Below are positions 37,013 to 45,694 of a DNA stretch of 64,000 nucleotides, in pieces. The notes below the pieces were generated by a model. The model was not told where the DNA came from and did no database searches. It was given only the letters and a program-made list of their open reading frames with translations. Origin of the DNA: JALOLG01 sp963722415 (GTDB lineage Bacteria; Actinomycetota; Acidimicrobiia; Acidimicrobiales; Ilumatobacteraceae). The stretch lies in the NCBI GenBank assembly GCA_963722415.1, contig CAVRNI010000006.1:1-64000 (forward strand), in the 5' to 3' direction. Both the position numbers and the translations under genes were made by a program. The first letter of the stretch is position 1, and each line of letters begins with the position of its first letter.

Positions 37013-37315
37013 ATGTGCCTCGCGATCCCGGGTCAGGTGGTGGAGTTGCTCGAGAGTCACGAACACCTCGCCCGCGTCGACGTGTCCGGCGTCGGCCGGA
37101 TCATCAACATCGGGCTGCTCGAGGAGGAGCAGCTCCAACCTGGTGACTGGGTCCTGATCCACGTCGGTTTCGCGATGTCGAAGATCGACGAGGAGGAGGC
37201 GGCGCTGGCGCTGGCCTCCCTGCAGTTGATGGGCCAGGCCTACGAGGACGAGCTCGAGGCGTTCTGGTCGTCGAAGATCGCGACCGAGACGGCCACGAAG
37301 CATGGGGGTGGGTGA
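37013..37315 (+). CDS. hypC: Hydrogenase chaperone HypC
   Basis: 100 residues with the essential Cys2 (MCLAIPGQVVELL) and the OB-fold signature LQPGDWVLIHVGFAMSKIDE. It carries the Fe(CN)2CO unit between HypD and the apo large subunit. The C-terminal extension (QAYEDELEAFWSSKIATETA) is longer than in the shortest members. Overlaps hypD by 4 bp. Confidence 0.95.
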   Translation: MCLAIPGQVVELLESHEHLARVDVSGVGRIINIGLLEEEQLQPGDWVLIHVGFAMSKIDEEEAALALASLQLMGQAYEDELEAFWSSKIATETATKHGGG

Positions 37316-38442
37316 TGCGCTTCGTCGACGAGTATCGCGATCCCGCCGCGGCCCGCGCGTTGGTGTCGCAGATCACCGCCCTCGCCGGCGACGACCACTT
37401 CAAGCTGATGGAGGTGTGCGGCGGTCACACGCACACGATCTACCGGCACGGGATCGAGCACATCCTCCCCGAGACCGTCGAGTTGGTGCACGGACCGGGC
37501 TGCCCGGTGTGCGTCATCCCGATGGGTCGGGTCGACGACGCGATCGCCGTCGCCAAGACCCCTGGTGTCGTGTTCACGTCGTTCGGTGACATGGTCCGCG
37601 TCCCCGGCGGCAACGGCAACCTCCTGCAGGCCAAGGCAGAGGGCGCCGACGTGCGCTTCGTGTACTCACCGCTCGACGCGTTGCGCATCGCGGTCGAATC
37701 GCCAGAGCGCCACGTCGTGTTCTTCGCCGTCGGGTTCGAGACGACGGCGCCGTCGACGGCACTCACGCTGCTCCAGGCCCGCGACCGAGGCGTGACGAAC
37801 TTCAGCGTCTTCTCCAACCACGTCACGATCGTCCCGCCGATCAAGGCCATCCTCGAGTCGCCCGACCTCCGCCTCGACGGGTTCCTCGGTCCGGGTCACG
37901 TGTCGACCGTCATCGGACAGCGGCCATACCGGTTCGTGCCAGCGCAGTACGGCAAACCGCTGGTCACGGCCGGCTTCGAGCCACTCGACATCCTCCAGGC
38001 GATCGCCATGCTGCTGACGCAGATCCGCGAGGGACGTTGCGAGGTCGAGAACCAGTACACCCGGGTGGTGCGCGAGGAAGGGAACCCGCGCGCCCTGGCG
38101 CTGCTGGCCGAGGTGTTCGAGCTGCGCCCTCACTTCGAGTGGCGCGGCCTCGGTTTCATCTCCCAGAGCGCGTTGAAGCTGCGGCCGGAGTTCGCCGCAT
38201 TCGATGCCGAGCTCCTCTACGACGTTCCTGGCGTCCGCGTCGCCGACCCGAAGGCGTGCCAGTGCGGCGAGGTGCTCAAGGGTGTCATCAAGCCGTGGGA
38301 GTGCAAGGTGTTCGGTACCGCGTGCACACCGGAGACCCCGATCGGAACGTGCATGGTCTCGTCCGAAGGAGCGTGTGCCGCGTACTACAACTTCGGTCGC
38401 CTTCACCGCGAAGCCGCGGTCACACTCGGCCGTCCGGCATGA
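37312..38442 (+). CDS. hypD: Hydrogenase Fe-CN/CO scaffold HypD
   Basis: 376 residues, intact. Motifs: LMEVCGGHTHTIYRHG (substrate Cys), VHGPGCPVCVIP, VGFETTAPSTALTL, and the [4Fe-4S]-binding C-terminus with CQCGEVLKG, PWECKVFG, CTPETPIGTCMVSSEGACAA. With HypC it assembles the iron with its CN and CO ligands. ATG overlaps both neighbours in ATGA fashion. Confidence 0.96.
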   Translation: MMRFVDEYRDPAAARALVSQITALAGDDHFKLMEVCGGHTHTIYRHGIEHILPETVELVHGPGCPVCVIPMGRVDDAIAVAKTPGVVFTSFGDMVRVPGGNGNLLQAKAEGADVRFVYSPLDALRIAVESPERHVVFFAVGFETTAPSTALTLLQARDRGVTNFSVFSNHVTIVPPIKAILESPDLRLDGFLGPGHVSTVIGQRPYRFVPAQYGKPLVTAGFEPLDILQAIAMLLTQIREGRCEVENQYTRVVREEGNPRALALLAEVFELRPHFEWRGLGFISQSALKLRPEFAAFDAELLYDVPGVRVADPKACQCGEVLKGVIKPWECKVFGTACTPETPIGTCMVSSEGACAAYYNFGRLHREAAVTLGRPA

Positions 38443-40772
38443 CGTCGTACGCGGTCGACGTGTGCACCGTTCGCCATCGAATCCGCGTGCGCGGGGTGGT
38501 TCAGGGGGTGGGCTTCCGGCCGTTCGTGCACCGCTTGGCCACGGGACTCCAACTCGGCGGGCACGTCGGCAACGACGCCGACGGCGTGTTCGTCGAGGTG
38601 GAGGGCGACGCGACCGGGGTCACCGCGTTCGAGCGGCGACTCGTCATCGAGCGGCCGCCGCTTGCCCGCATCGACGCCGTCGAGGCGGAACCGATCGTCG
38701 CGGTGGGGGAGCGCCACTTCCACATCGTCGAGAGCAACGCCGCGTCCGCCGGCCGCACGTTCGTCGCGCCCGACGTGGCGGTGTGCGACGACTGCCTCCG
38801 CGAGCTCCACGACGCAACCGATCGCCGCTACCGCTATCCATTCATCAACTGCACCAACTGCGGTCCTCGTTTCACGATCACGTGCCGCCTCCCGTACGAC
38901 CGCCCCAACACGACGATGGCCGGTTTCCCGTTGTGTACGGAGTGCGCCGCCCAGTATCACGACCCCGTCGACCGGCGGTTCCATGCCCAACCGGTCGCGT
39001 GCGCGGCGTGCGGGCCCCGGTTGTGGTTCGAAGCGCCGGCGGGGAGGGTCGACGGCACGGACGCTGCCATCGCCGCCACTCAACGCGCCCTCGCTGACGG
39101 TGCGATCGTGGCGATCAAGGGGTTGGGTGGCTACCACCTCGCGTGCGACGCGATGTCGGACGATGCCGTTGCCGCGTTGCGGCGGCGCAAGGGTCGGGCC
39201 GACAAGCCGTTCGCGGTCATGGTCCGCGACCTCGCCGCCGCCGTGTCGCTCGCCGAGATCGACGAGTGCGAGGCGACGCTCCTGACCAGCCCACAGCGGC
39301 CGATCGTGCTCGCCCGTCGGCGTGACGAGTGCGCGCTCACGCCGTCCGTTGCGCCCGGCAACCCGCTCGTCGGCGTGCTCCTGCCCTACACCCCTGTCCA
39401 CCATCTGCTCTTCGATGCCGTGCCCGGTGCCGAGGTGCCCGTACCCGATGCGCTCGTGATGACGAGCGGCAACCTCACCGACGAACCGATCTGCTTCGAC
39501 GATGCCGACGCCCGACGGCGGCTCGGACGCATCGCCGATGCGTGGTTGCTCCACGATCGACCGATCGCCGTTCCGTGCGACGATTCGGTGCTCCGCGTCG
39601 TCGACGACGAGGAGCTACCGATCCGTCGCTCGCGCGGGTACGCGCCGCTGCCGGTGCGGCTCCCGTTCGAGACGACGTCGGTCATCGCCGTCGGCGGTGA
39701 GCTGAAGAACACGTTCTGCCTCGCGTCCGGCGCCGACGCGTGGATGAGCCAGCACATCGGCGACATGGGCAGCGTCGAGACGCTCGCCGCGTTCGAGCAG
39801 TCCACCCGCCAGTTCGCCGAGATGTACCGCGTCGAAGCCGACCTGCTCGTCGCCGACGCGCATCCGGGCTACCAGACCCGTCGGTGGGCCGAGTCCCACG
39901 CGCCCGGCAACGTTGCGCTCGTCCAGCACCACCACGCCCACGTCGCAGCGGTGATGGCCGAGCACGGTGTGGCCGACGGCGAGCGGGTGATCGGCTTCGC
40001 GTTCGACGGCACCGGCTACGGCTCCGACGGCGCCATCTGGGGTGGCGAGGTCCTCGTCGCGGGATACGACGGATTCGATCGCGTGGCCCACCTCCGGTAC
40101 GTGCCGTTGCCGGGCGGCGACGCCGCGATCCGCAAGCCGTATCGCGTCGCGCTCGCGCACCTGTGGGCCGCCGGCATCGGGTGGGACGCCGATCTGGCCC
40201 CGGTTCGTGCCGCCTCGCTCGAGGAACGGCGCGTGCTGCAGCGTCAGCTGGAGCGCGGAATCCATTGCGTCCCGACGTCGAGTGCGGGCAGGCTGTTCGA
40301 CGCAGTCAGTTCGCTGCTCGGGATCCGCCATGTCGTCTCGTACGAGGCGCAGGCGGCGATCGAGTTGGAGACGCTCGCCGACGCCCATCTCGGGTCGGCG
40401 TGCGACTACCGGATCGCGATCGGAGGCGACGACATCGATGTGACACCGGTTCTGCGAGCGATGATCGACGACCTGCGCACCGGTCGTGCGCCCGGCGAAA
40501 TCGCGGCCGGGTTCCACGTCGCGGTTGCCCGCCTCATCGCCGACGTCGCTGACGATCTCCGCGTCCGAACCGGGCTCGACCGCGTCGCCCTCAGCGGCGG
40601 TGTGTTCCAGAACGTCCTGCTCGTCCGCCTCACCCGGGCGCAGCTGGCCGCACGGGGTTTCACCGTCCTGACGCATCGGGTCGTCCCGCCGAACGACGGC
40701 GGGCTCGCCCTCGGACAGGTGGCCGTCGCCGGCCGGGCAACACACCGCGCATCACTCGGGGGGCACGTGTGA
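38439..40772 (+). CDS. hypF: Carbamoyltransferase HypF
   Basis: 777 residues, intact. N-terminal acylphosphatase domain (RVRGVVQGVGFRPFVHRLA, about 12-95), two zinc fingers (CDDCL/CTNCG and CTECA/CAACG, about 110-190), a YrdC-like carbamoyl-AMP domain (about 205-400, IVAIKGLGGYHLACDA), and the Kae1-like domain with the metal motif VQHHHAHVAAVMAEHG and FDGTGYGSDGAIWGGEVL. Makes thiocarbamate on HypE as the cyanide precursor. Both ends overlap neighbouring genes. Confidence 0.96.
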   Translation: MTSYAVDVCTVRHRIRVRGVVQGVGFRPFVHRLATGLQLGGHVGNDADGVFVEVEGDATGVTAFERRLVIERPPLARIDAVEAEPIVAVGERHFHIVESNAASAGRTFVAPDVAVCDDCLRELHDATDRRYRYPFINCTNCGPRFTITCRLPYDRPNTTMAGFPLCTECAAQYHDPVDRRFHAQPVACAACGPRLWFEAPAGRVDGTDAAIAATQRALADGAIVAIKGLGGYHLACDAMSDDAVAALRRRKGRADKPFAVMVRDLAAAVSLAEIDECEATLLTSPQRPIVLARRRDECALTPSVAPGNPLVGVLLPYTPVHHLLFDAVPGAEVPVPDALVMTSGNLTDEPICFDDADARRRLGRIADAWLLHDRPIAVPCDDSVLRVVDDEELPIRRSRGYAPLPVRLPFETTSVIAVGGELKNTFCLASGADAWMSQHIGDMGSVETLAAFEQSTRQFAEMYRVEADLLVADAHPGYQTRRWAESHAPGNVALVQHHHAHVAAVMAEHGVADGERVIGFAFDGTGYGSDGAIWGGEVLVAGYDGFDRVAHLRYVPLPGGDAAIRKPYRVALAHLWAAGIGWDADLAPVRAASLEERRVLQRQLERGIHCVPTSSAGRLFDAVSSLLGIRHVVSYEAQAAIELETLADAHLGSACDYRIAIGGDDIDVTPVLRAMIDDLRTGRAPGEIAAGFHVAVARLIADVADDLRVRTGLDRVALSGGVFQNVLLVRLTRAQLAARGFTVLTHRVVPPNDGGLALGQVAVAGRATHRASLGGHV

Positions 40773-41306
40773 ACGACCCCGCGGCACCCGGTCTCGCCAG
40801 CGATCTGGCGTCGGGGGCGCTGACGCTCGCACGACGGTTCGCCGGGGGAGCCACGATGTGGTGCATCTCGCCGCGTTGGCCGGCCCATGGCCGCCACGTC
40901 GCGGTCGAGTTCGTGCATCCGGTCATCGTCGGCAAGCGGGCGTTGCCGGCGGTGAACGTCGACGGCGGCGACATCGTCGGAGCCGTGCGCCTGCTCGCCC
41001 GTCCCGGCGACGTCATCCTGGCGATCGGCCCTTCCGGCGACGAGATCGTCGGCTCGCTGGTCCGGCGCGCGCCAGGCGTGGGGGCTCACGAGCCTGTGGC
41101 TCGGCGCCGGTCCCCGGCCGCGAGTCGGCACGGCGGATCACGTGATCTGGATCGAAGGCGACGACGCGGGCATCGCGGCCCGTTCCGGTGACGTCGTGAT
41201 GCTGTACCACCTGCTGTGGGAGCTCACGCACGTCGTGTTCGAGCATCCCGGTCTGCTCGAGGTCGAACCGGCGTGCACCGACGAGCGTCTGCATCACGTG
41301 CTCTGA
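40769..41306 (+). CDS. SIS-domain protein of the hydrogenase operon (frameshifted)
   Basis: GTG 40769 overlaps hypF by 4 bp. About 178 residues. First part: LASGALTLARRFAGGATMWC, LLARPGDVILAIGPSGDE with a phosphosugar-isomerase-like loop. After a break near 41075 the reading is AWGLTSLWLGAGPRPRVGTA, DHVIWIEGDDAGIAARSGDV, LYHLLWELTHVVFEHPGLL. It resembles GmhA-type SIS proteins but is shorter in the sugar-binding loops. Such SIS genes recur in group 1h loci with no proven role. The reading may run on into the HypC-like segment as one protein. Confidence 0.7.
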
Positions 41307-41481
41307 CGAAGGCAGGACGGCCGAGGTCGCGATCGTGCACGCGGGCGGGAGTGCCGAAGTGGTGGCCGCGGGGAGGCGAGAGACGATCGACGTCAGCCTC
41401 GTCGACTCGGTCATGCCCGGCGACCTCGTCCTGGTCCATGCCGGCGTCGCCCTCACGGTGCTCGAGGAGCCCAGACCGTGA
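41272..41481 (+). CDS. Second HypC/HupF-like domain with CITC motif
   Basis: In a third frame the segment reads CITCSDEGRTAEVAIVHAGG, AAGRRETIDVSLVDSVMPGD, LVLVHAGVALTVLEE, stop 41479-41481. This is the OB-fold of HypC with the catalytic Cys inside a CxxC instead of at position 2. No good start codon precedes it in this frame, while CTDE in the frame of the SIS gene just upstream is what normally precedes CITC; one missing base near 41285 would make SIS and HypC-like parts a single polypeptide. The stop overlaps the next gene by 4 bp. Confidence 0.72.
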   Translation, partial: RAPTSVCITCSDEGRTAEVAIVHAGGSAEVVAAGRRETIDVSLVDSVMPGDLVLVHAGVALTVLEEPRP

Positions 41482-42194
41482 CCACCGAACCGACCGGCTT
41501 CCTGTACCCGTTCATCGACGCTGACGAGCGCGACACCGGCACGCTCCTGGCCGATCTCGCGGCGTCGGCCGCGGCCAAGATGGCCGAGAGCAAGAACCTG
41601 CGCGCGTTGACGCTCGCGCAGTGCGCCGCCACGCTCCGAACAGCCGGGGAGGCGATGGCACACCGCTTCGAGCAGGGCGGCCGGCTGTACACCTTCGGCA
41701 ACGGCGGCAGCGCCACCGACGCCGAGGGAACCGCCGAGCTGTTCCGCAATCCACCCCGCGGCCGCAGCCTGCCCGCGATGTCGCTCGTCGAAGACCGTGC
41801 CGTCCTCACCGCGCTCGCCAACGATGTCGGGTTCGACCTGGTGTTCTCCCGCCAGATCATCGCCCATGCTCGCCCCGGTGACATCGCGATCGGGTTCTCG
41901 ACGAGCGGCGACTCGGTGAACGTGATGCGGGCCTTGGACGAGGCGACGCGGCGCGGGTTGCTGACGATCGGGCTGGCGGGCTACGAGGGCGGGGCGATGG
42001 CGAGCTCGGACTCCATCGATCACTGCCTGGTGGTGCGCGCCGACAGCGTCCACCGGATCCAGGAGGCGCAGGATGCGCTCGTCCTCGAACTGTGGTCGGT
42101 CGTGCAGGCGTGCGTGCATGCCAGCCGGGTGTTCAGCAGCAAGGAGTCAGGTCGTGAGCGGAACGGTCCACGGGACGGGGTCGCTCGACCGTGA
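41478..42194 (+). CDS. SIS-domain (GmhA-like) protein of the hydrogenase operon
   Basis: 238 residues from GTG 41478. Clear phosphoheptose-isomerase-like SIS fold: GGRLYTFGNGGSATDAEGTA, MSLVEDRAVLTALANDVGFD, LVFSRQIIAHARPGDIAIGF, STSGDSVNVMRALDEATRRG, and C-terminal HRIQEAQDALVLELWSVVQA. Sugar-phosphate binding Ser/Thr residues are kept, yet no heptose pathway genes are near. Second of two SIS proteins flanking the CITC HypC-like domain. Its 3' end overlaps hypE by about 40 bp in another frame, so its true C-terminus may be a little shorter. Confidence 0.85.
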   Translation: MTTEPTGFLYPFIDADERDTGTLLADLAASAAAKMAESKNLRALTLAQCAATLRTAGEAMAHRFEQGGRLYTFGNGGSATDAEGTAELFRNPPRGRSLPAMSLVEDRAVLTALANDVGFDLVFSRQIIAHARPGDIAIGFSTSGDSVNVMRALDEATRRGLLTIGLAGYEGGAMASSDSIDHCLVVRADSVHRIQEAQDALVLELWSVVQACVHASRVFSSKESGRERNGPRDGVARP

Positions 42195-43257
42195 GGCGGA
42201 GGTGTTCGAGCGCATCGAAGCCTTCCGCCGCCGCAAGCCGCGCCTGCTCGACGACGTCGTGACGCTCGCCCACGGCGCGGGCGGGAAGGCCTCGGCGGCC
42301 CTGCTCGAAGCCGTGTTCATCCCCGCGTTCGCCAACGCGGCGCTCCTCGCTCAGACCGACGCGGCCGTCCTCGCCCTGCCGTCCGGCGAACGACTGGCGT
42401 TCAGCACCGATTCGTACGTCGTGCACCCGCTGTCGTTCCCGGCTGCGTCCGTCGGTCACCTCGCCGTGCACGGGACCGTCAACGACCTTGCCATGGTCGG
42501 TGCGCGGCCACTCGCCCTCTCCGCCGCGTTCGTGCTCGAGGAGGGATTCCCGATCGAAGAACTGCGCACGATCGTCGCCGACATGGCCGAGGCCGCCGCC
42601 GACGCCGGCGTCGACATCGTCACGGGCGACACCAAGGTCGTCGATCGCGGCTCCGCCGACGGCATGTACATCTCGACCGCGGGGGTCGGGCTCATCCCTG
42701 CCGGACGAGAGCTGTCGGCCGATCGCGTCAGGGCGGGAGACGTCGTGCTCGTCTCCGGGACGATCGCCGATCACGGCATGGCGGTGATGCTCGCCCGCGG
42801 CGACCTCGCCCTCGAGGCCGACATCGTGTCCGACACGGCGCCGTTGAACGGCCTGACGGAATGCCTGCTCGCCGCCGCGCCGTCGGTTCGGTGGCTGCGT
42901 GACGCGACGCGGGGCGGCGTCGGGACGATCTGCAACGAGCTCGCCAAGGACTCCAATCTCACGGTCGTGCTGGAGGAGACGGCGCTTCCCGTCCGGCCGG
43001 CGGTGGCTGCCGCCTGCGAACTGCTGGGCATCGACCCGCTCTATGTGGCGAACGAGGGCAAGTTCGTCGCGGTCGTCGCCCGCGACGACGCCGAAGCGGC
43101 GTTGGCCGCGATGCGTGGCCACCGGCTCGGTCGCGACGCGGTCCGGATCGGAGAGATCCGGGAGGAACCGCCGGGGATCGTGGTGCTCGTGACGCCGATC
43201 GGTGGCACCCGGATCGTCGACATGCTCGTCGGCGACCCGTTGCCCCGCATCTGCTGA
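42154..43257 (+). CDS. hypE: Hydrogenase maturation factor HypE
   Basis: 367 residues from GTG 42154 (AAGGAG at 42138). ATP-dependent dehydratase of the PurM/SelD fold: DDVVTLAHGAGGKASAALLE, LAFSTDSYVVHPLSFP, GTVNDLAMVGARPLALSAAF, WLRDATRGGVGTICNE, and the essential C-terminal PRIC whose Cys is carbamoylated by HypF and converted to cyanate. Last gene of the island; the next gene is convergent. Confidence 0.95.
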   Translation: MSGTVHGTGSLDREAEVFERIEAFRRRKPRLLDDVVTLAHGAGGKASAALLEAVFIPAFANAALLAQTDAAVLALPSGERLAFSTDSYVVHPLSFPAASVGHLAVHGTVNDLAMVGARPLALSAAFVLEEGFPIEELRTIVADMAEAAADAGVDIVTGDTKVVDRGSADGMYISTAGVGLIPAGRELSADRVRAGDVVLVSGTIADHGMAVMLARGDLALEADIVSDTAPLNGLTECLLAAAPSVRWLRDATRGGVGTICNELAKDSNLTVVLEETALPVRPAVAAACELLGIDPLYVANEGKFVAVVARDDAEAALAAMRGHRLGRDAVRIGEIREEPPGIVVLVTPIGGTRIVDMLVGDPLPRIC

Positions 43258-43262
43258 GGCGG

Positions 43263-43872
43263 TCAGGCGGGCCGCGAGAACCGGGTGCTCCGCGACGGGC
43301 GGGCGATCCTCAACCGGGCGACGGCCTTCTGGGCGAGCGATTGGCGGTGGGCGTTCGTGCGTTCGTCGAGGCGGAGGAGGCTGAGGAGCGCAACATCGGC
43401 ACGACGGGCGCGCTCTTGCAGATCTGCCGGTTCGCCGGCCGCGACGGCGACGGTCCCGACTCGATCGTCTGTCGGCACCGCCACCAGCACGCCCAACGCC
43501 CCCGTCCGGTGCTGCGTCGGGTGGGCGGGAGCGGTCTCGAGGAGGTCGCCGAGCTCACACAGGTCGAGGATGCGGGCTGCGAAAGGTGACGGCGACCGCA
43601 ATGCCAGCGATCGAGACTGCAGGCGGAGGAAATCGCGCGCGCGGAGGATGACTCCGACCGTCGCCGCATCCATGAACTGCACTCCGCTCGAGGTCGACCA
43701 CCAGATCGCCGTCGTCGAGCGCGATCGCACGGGCGAGGATCTGCGACAGCGCCGGCACCGTGCAGATGTCGTGCTCGCCACGCAGCCAGACAACAGTGCG
43801 ATCGGCGTCACGCGCCGGAAACGCCACAGGACCGTGATGTGAGGTCACCGACGACGACTCCGCAAGCTCCAT
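43263..43872 (-). CDS. STAS-domain protein with C-terminal extension (frameshifted)
   Basis: About 203 residues from ATG 43872. STAS core: RTVVWLRGEHDICTVPALSQ, ILARAIALDDGDLVVDLE, a break near 43690, then VQFMDAATVGVILRARDFLR (the phospho-Ser position of antagonists is replaced by MDAATVG, with Ala/Thr), and SLALRSPSPFAARILDLCEL. The second half (about 115-203) resembles an ANTAR-like helical end (DERTNAHRQSLAQKAVARL) of uncertain function. Possibly a modified anti-sigma factor antagonist. Its stop faces hypE, 5 bp away. Confidence 0.7.
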
Positions 43873-43887
43873 GGCACGCTCCCGCAA

Positions 43888-44206
43888 TCACTCGCTGTGA
43901 TCAGGCGCTACCAGGGTCTGGAGCATCGCTCCCTGAGCCAACTCGCCAGGCTCAACACGTCAGGGATTTTGTCGTGTCGAGGCCACCGTATACCTGTCAG
44001 CGCTTGCAAGCAATGAGATTCATCGTCGGCTGCGTCGACTGTCCATCGCGACACCAATGGCGAACGTCCTGATCCCGGGTCTTCGTCAAGTTCCTTGCAG
44101 TGAGGACTTAGGCCCCTAACAGCCCGGCCGTCCAGGGCGCACGATGAGTACACGTTCGCGAACACCTTCACGAACAGTTTCGCAAATCCAATGAAAAGGG
44201 GTTGTC
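43888..44206. other. Intergenic region upstream of the membrane protein gene
   Basis: Divergent promoter region between the STAS gene and the 44207 gene. It contains a perfect 10-bp palindrome GCTTGCAAGC at 44002-44011 and AAAAGGGG as ribosome site just before ATG 44207. Composition is more AT-rich than the genes. No RNA gene recognised. Confidence 0.45.
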
Positions 44207-44988
44207 ATGTTGAGGAAGCCACTCGGACTTCTCGGGATCTTCTTGATCGTTGTCGGGTTCGGCTATTTCGTGGGCGCAGGCGTCGCCTACAGCAAGGTCC
44301 AGGGCGGGTACACGGCGCTGCAGTCCTTCAGCGAGGTCCAGAACGTCGAGCTCAACTACAACGACGACGGCCAACTCGTCGACCGCGGCGAAGTCGAAGG
44401 TGCCCTGGCGATCAGGGCGCTGCTCGAGGACGACTGGGGCTTCCCCATCGTCGAGTCCGATCTCGACCCCAACGATCCGCTCGTCAACAGCGCCACCGAG
44501 TACATGTACCAGATGGCGACGATCTCCTATCACACGCTGCACGGCGTCCAGGCCGTGACGCTGACCGAAGCCGACCTCACCGGCGATGACGGTACGGTCG
44601 CCACCGAGTTCGACTGCAACGGCGAGATGGTTGCGGTTCCCAATCCGTTCCCGGCCGATGGCGTCACCTGCGACTTCAACGTCGACGGTCGCTACTGGAC
44701 CGGCTTCGACCGCAGCGTTCCGGTCGAAGCAGCGGCTCGTGACCAGGCATGGAGCGGCACCGCTCACGCACTCGTCGCCGAGCTCGGTGTCGGTGCGGCG
44801 ACGCACAGCACCCTGCAGCTCGCCCTCGGTGTGGCAGCCCTGCTCGCCGGCCTCGGCGTGGTCTGCACGGTCATGGGTGCCGCCTTCCTGCTGGGACACC
44901 CGCCGCAAGGGCAAGGTCATCGTCCCGGACACCATCCCCGAGGCGCTGCTCGACGGACTCACCCGGCAAGACGGCCGAGACCGTCTGA
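44207..44988 (+). CDS. Two-helix membrane protein with extracytoplasmic domain (frameshifted at 3' end)
   Basis: About 260 residues. TM1 at 5-27 (GLLGIFLIVVGFGYFVGAGV), an acidic external domain (about 30-195, with NSATEYMYQMATISYHTLHG and ATEFDCNGEMVAVPNPFPAD), TM2 at about 207-230 (LQLALGVAALLAGLGVVCTV), then a basic cytoplasmic tail read across two breaks (near 44900 and 44965): GKVIVPDTIPEALLDGLT, GKTAETV, stop 44986-44988. No known family. Followed by a strong terminator, so monocistronic. Confidence 0.65.
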
Positions 44989-45033
44989 CGGCAACAGATC
45001 GAGTCGATTCCCATCGAGCTCGACAACCCCGTA

Positions 45034-45065
45034 GGCCCCTCTTCGGAGGGGCCCATCGGCGTTTT
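45034..45065 (+). terminator. Rho-independent terminator
   Basis: GGCCCCTC (45034-45041), UUCG tetraloop, GAGGGGCC (45046-45053), then CCATCGGCGTTTT with four T at 45062-45065. Stem and tetraloop are optimal, and it lies 46 bp after the stop of the membrane protein gene. It may also serve the convergent small basic protein gene. Confidence 0.8.
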
Positions 45066-45090
45066 CAGCGACTGATCACGTCGCGCCGAA

Positions 45091-45201
45091 TCACGAGATC
45101 GAGCTCTTGTCGTTCTTCTTGGCCTTCTTCGCGATGCGCTTGTCCTTGAGTGACTTGCCGGCCTTCTTCTCGTTGTGCTTTTGCGGTGACTTGGCAGCCA
45201 T
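45091..45201 (-). CDS. 36-residue Lys-rich small protein
   Basis: ATG 45201, with GAGAGGAC upstream, reads MAAKSPQKHNEKKAGKSLKD followed by KRIAKKAKKNDKSSIS and TGA at 45091-45093. Nearly half the residues are basic. Similar very short Lys-rich proteins occur in many actinobacteria; possible nucleic-acid or ribosome association, not proven. No other frame here is plausible. Confidence 0.65.
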   Translation of the reverse strand: MAAKSPQKHNEKKAGKSLKDKRIAKKAKKNDKSSIS

Positions 45202-45286
45202 GACGTCCTCTCTTGTCCCTCGCGCCATCGTACAGTCCGTCGCCCGTCGACAGCCTCCGACCGAAGGTCACCCGCAGCGGCTCGAT

Positions 45287-45694
45287 TCAGGCGACCACGC
45301 TCATGATGTAGGCGGTGTCCAGGTACTCACGGAGGTGGCACACCTGATCGTCTTTGATCTCGATGATCCACGCGTACCGGTTGTGGTAGGCGTTGCCGTT
45401 GCGCAGCTTGCCGATGGCCTCGGTCTCGGCGGCGACCAGGCCACCGTTCGAGAACAGCCGCTTGACGTGGACCTTCGGGTCGCCGTCCTCGAACAGGCCG
45501 CGGACGGGAGCGAGGAACTCGTCGATGACCGCATCGCGCCCTTCGGTCAAGCCCGCCCCGGGGATCGTCAGACCCATCACTTCCCAGCTGCCGTCGGGGT
45601 GCAGCAGCGCCCGTAGGGCCTCGAGGTCGCCCGTGCTGAGCGTCGCGAAGAACTCGCGCACCAACTGGTCATTTCGCGTCTCACTGTCGCTCAT
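45287..45694 (-). CDS. NTF2/SnoaL-like protein
   Basis: 135 residues of the cone-shaped NTF2 fold: NDQLVREFFATLSTGDLEAL, RALLHPDGSWEVMG, GRDAVIDEFLAPVRGLFEDG, NRYAWIIEIKDDQVCHLREY and LDTAYIMSVV at the end, the usual layout of SnoaL-like isomerase/hydrolase relatives. Substrate unknown. Its start overlaps the end of the preceding gene on the same strand, so they form a two-gene unit. Confidence 0.85.
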   Translation of the reverse strand: MSDSETRNDQLVREFFATLSTGDLEALRALLHPDGSWEVMGLTIPGAGLTEGRDAVIDEFLAPVRGLFEDGDPKVHVKRLFSNGGLVAAETEAIGKLRNGNAYHNRYAWIIEIKDDQVCHLREYLDTAYIMSVVA

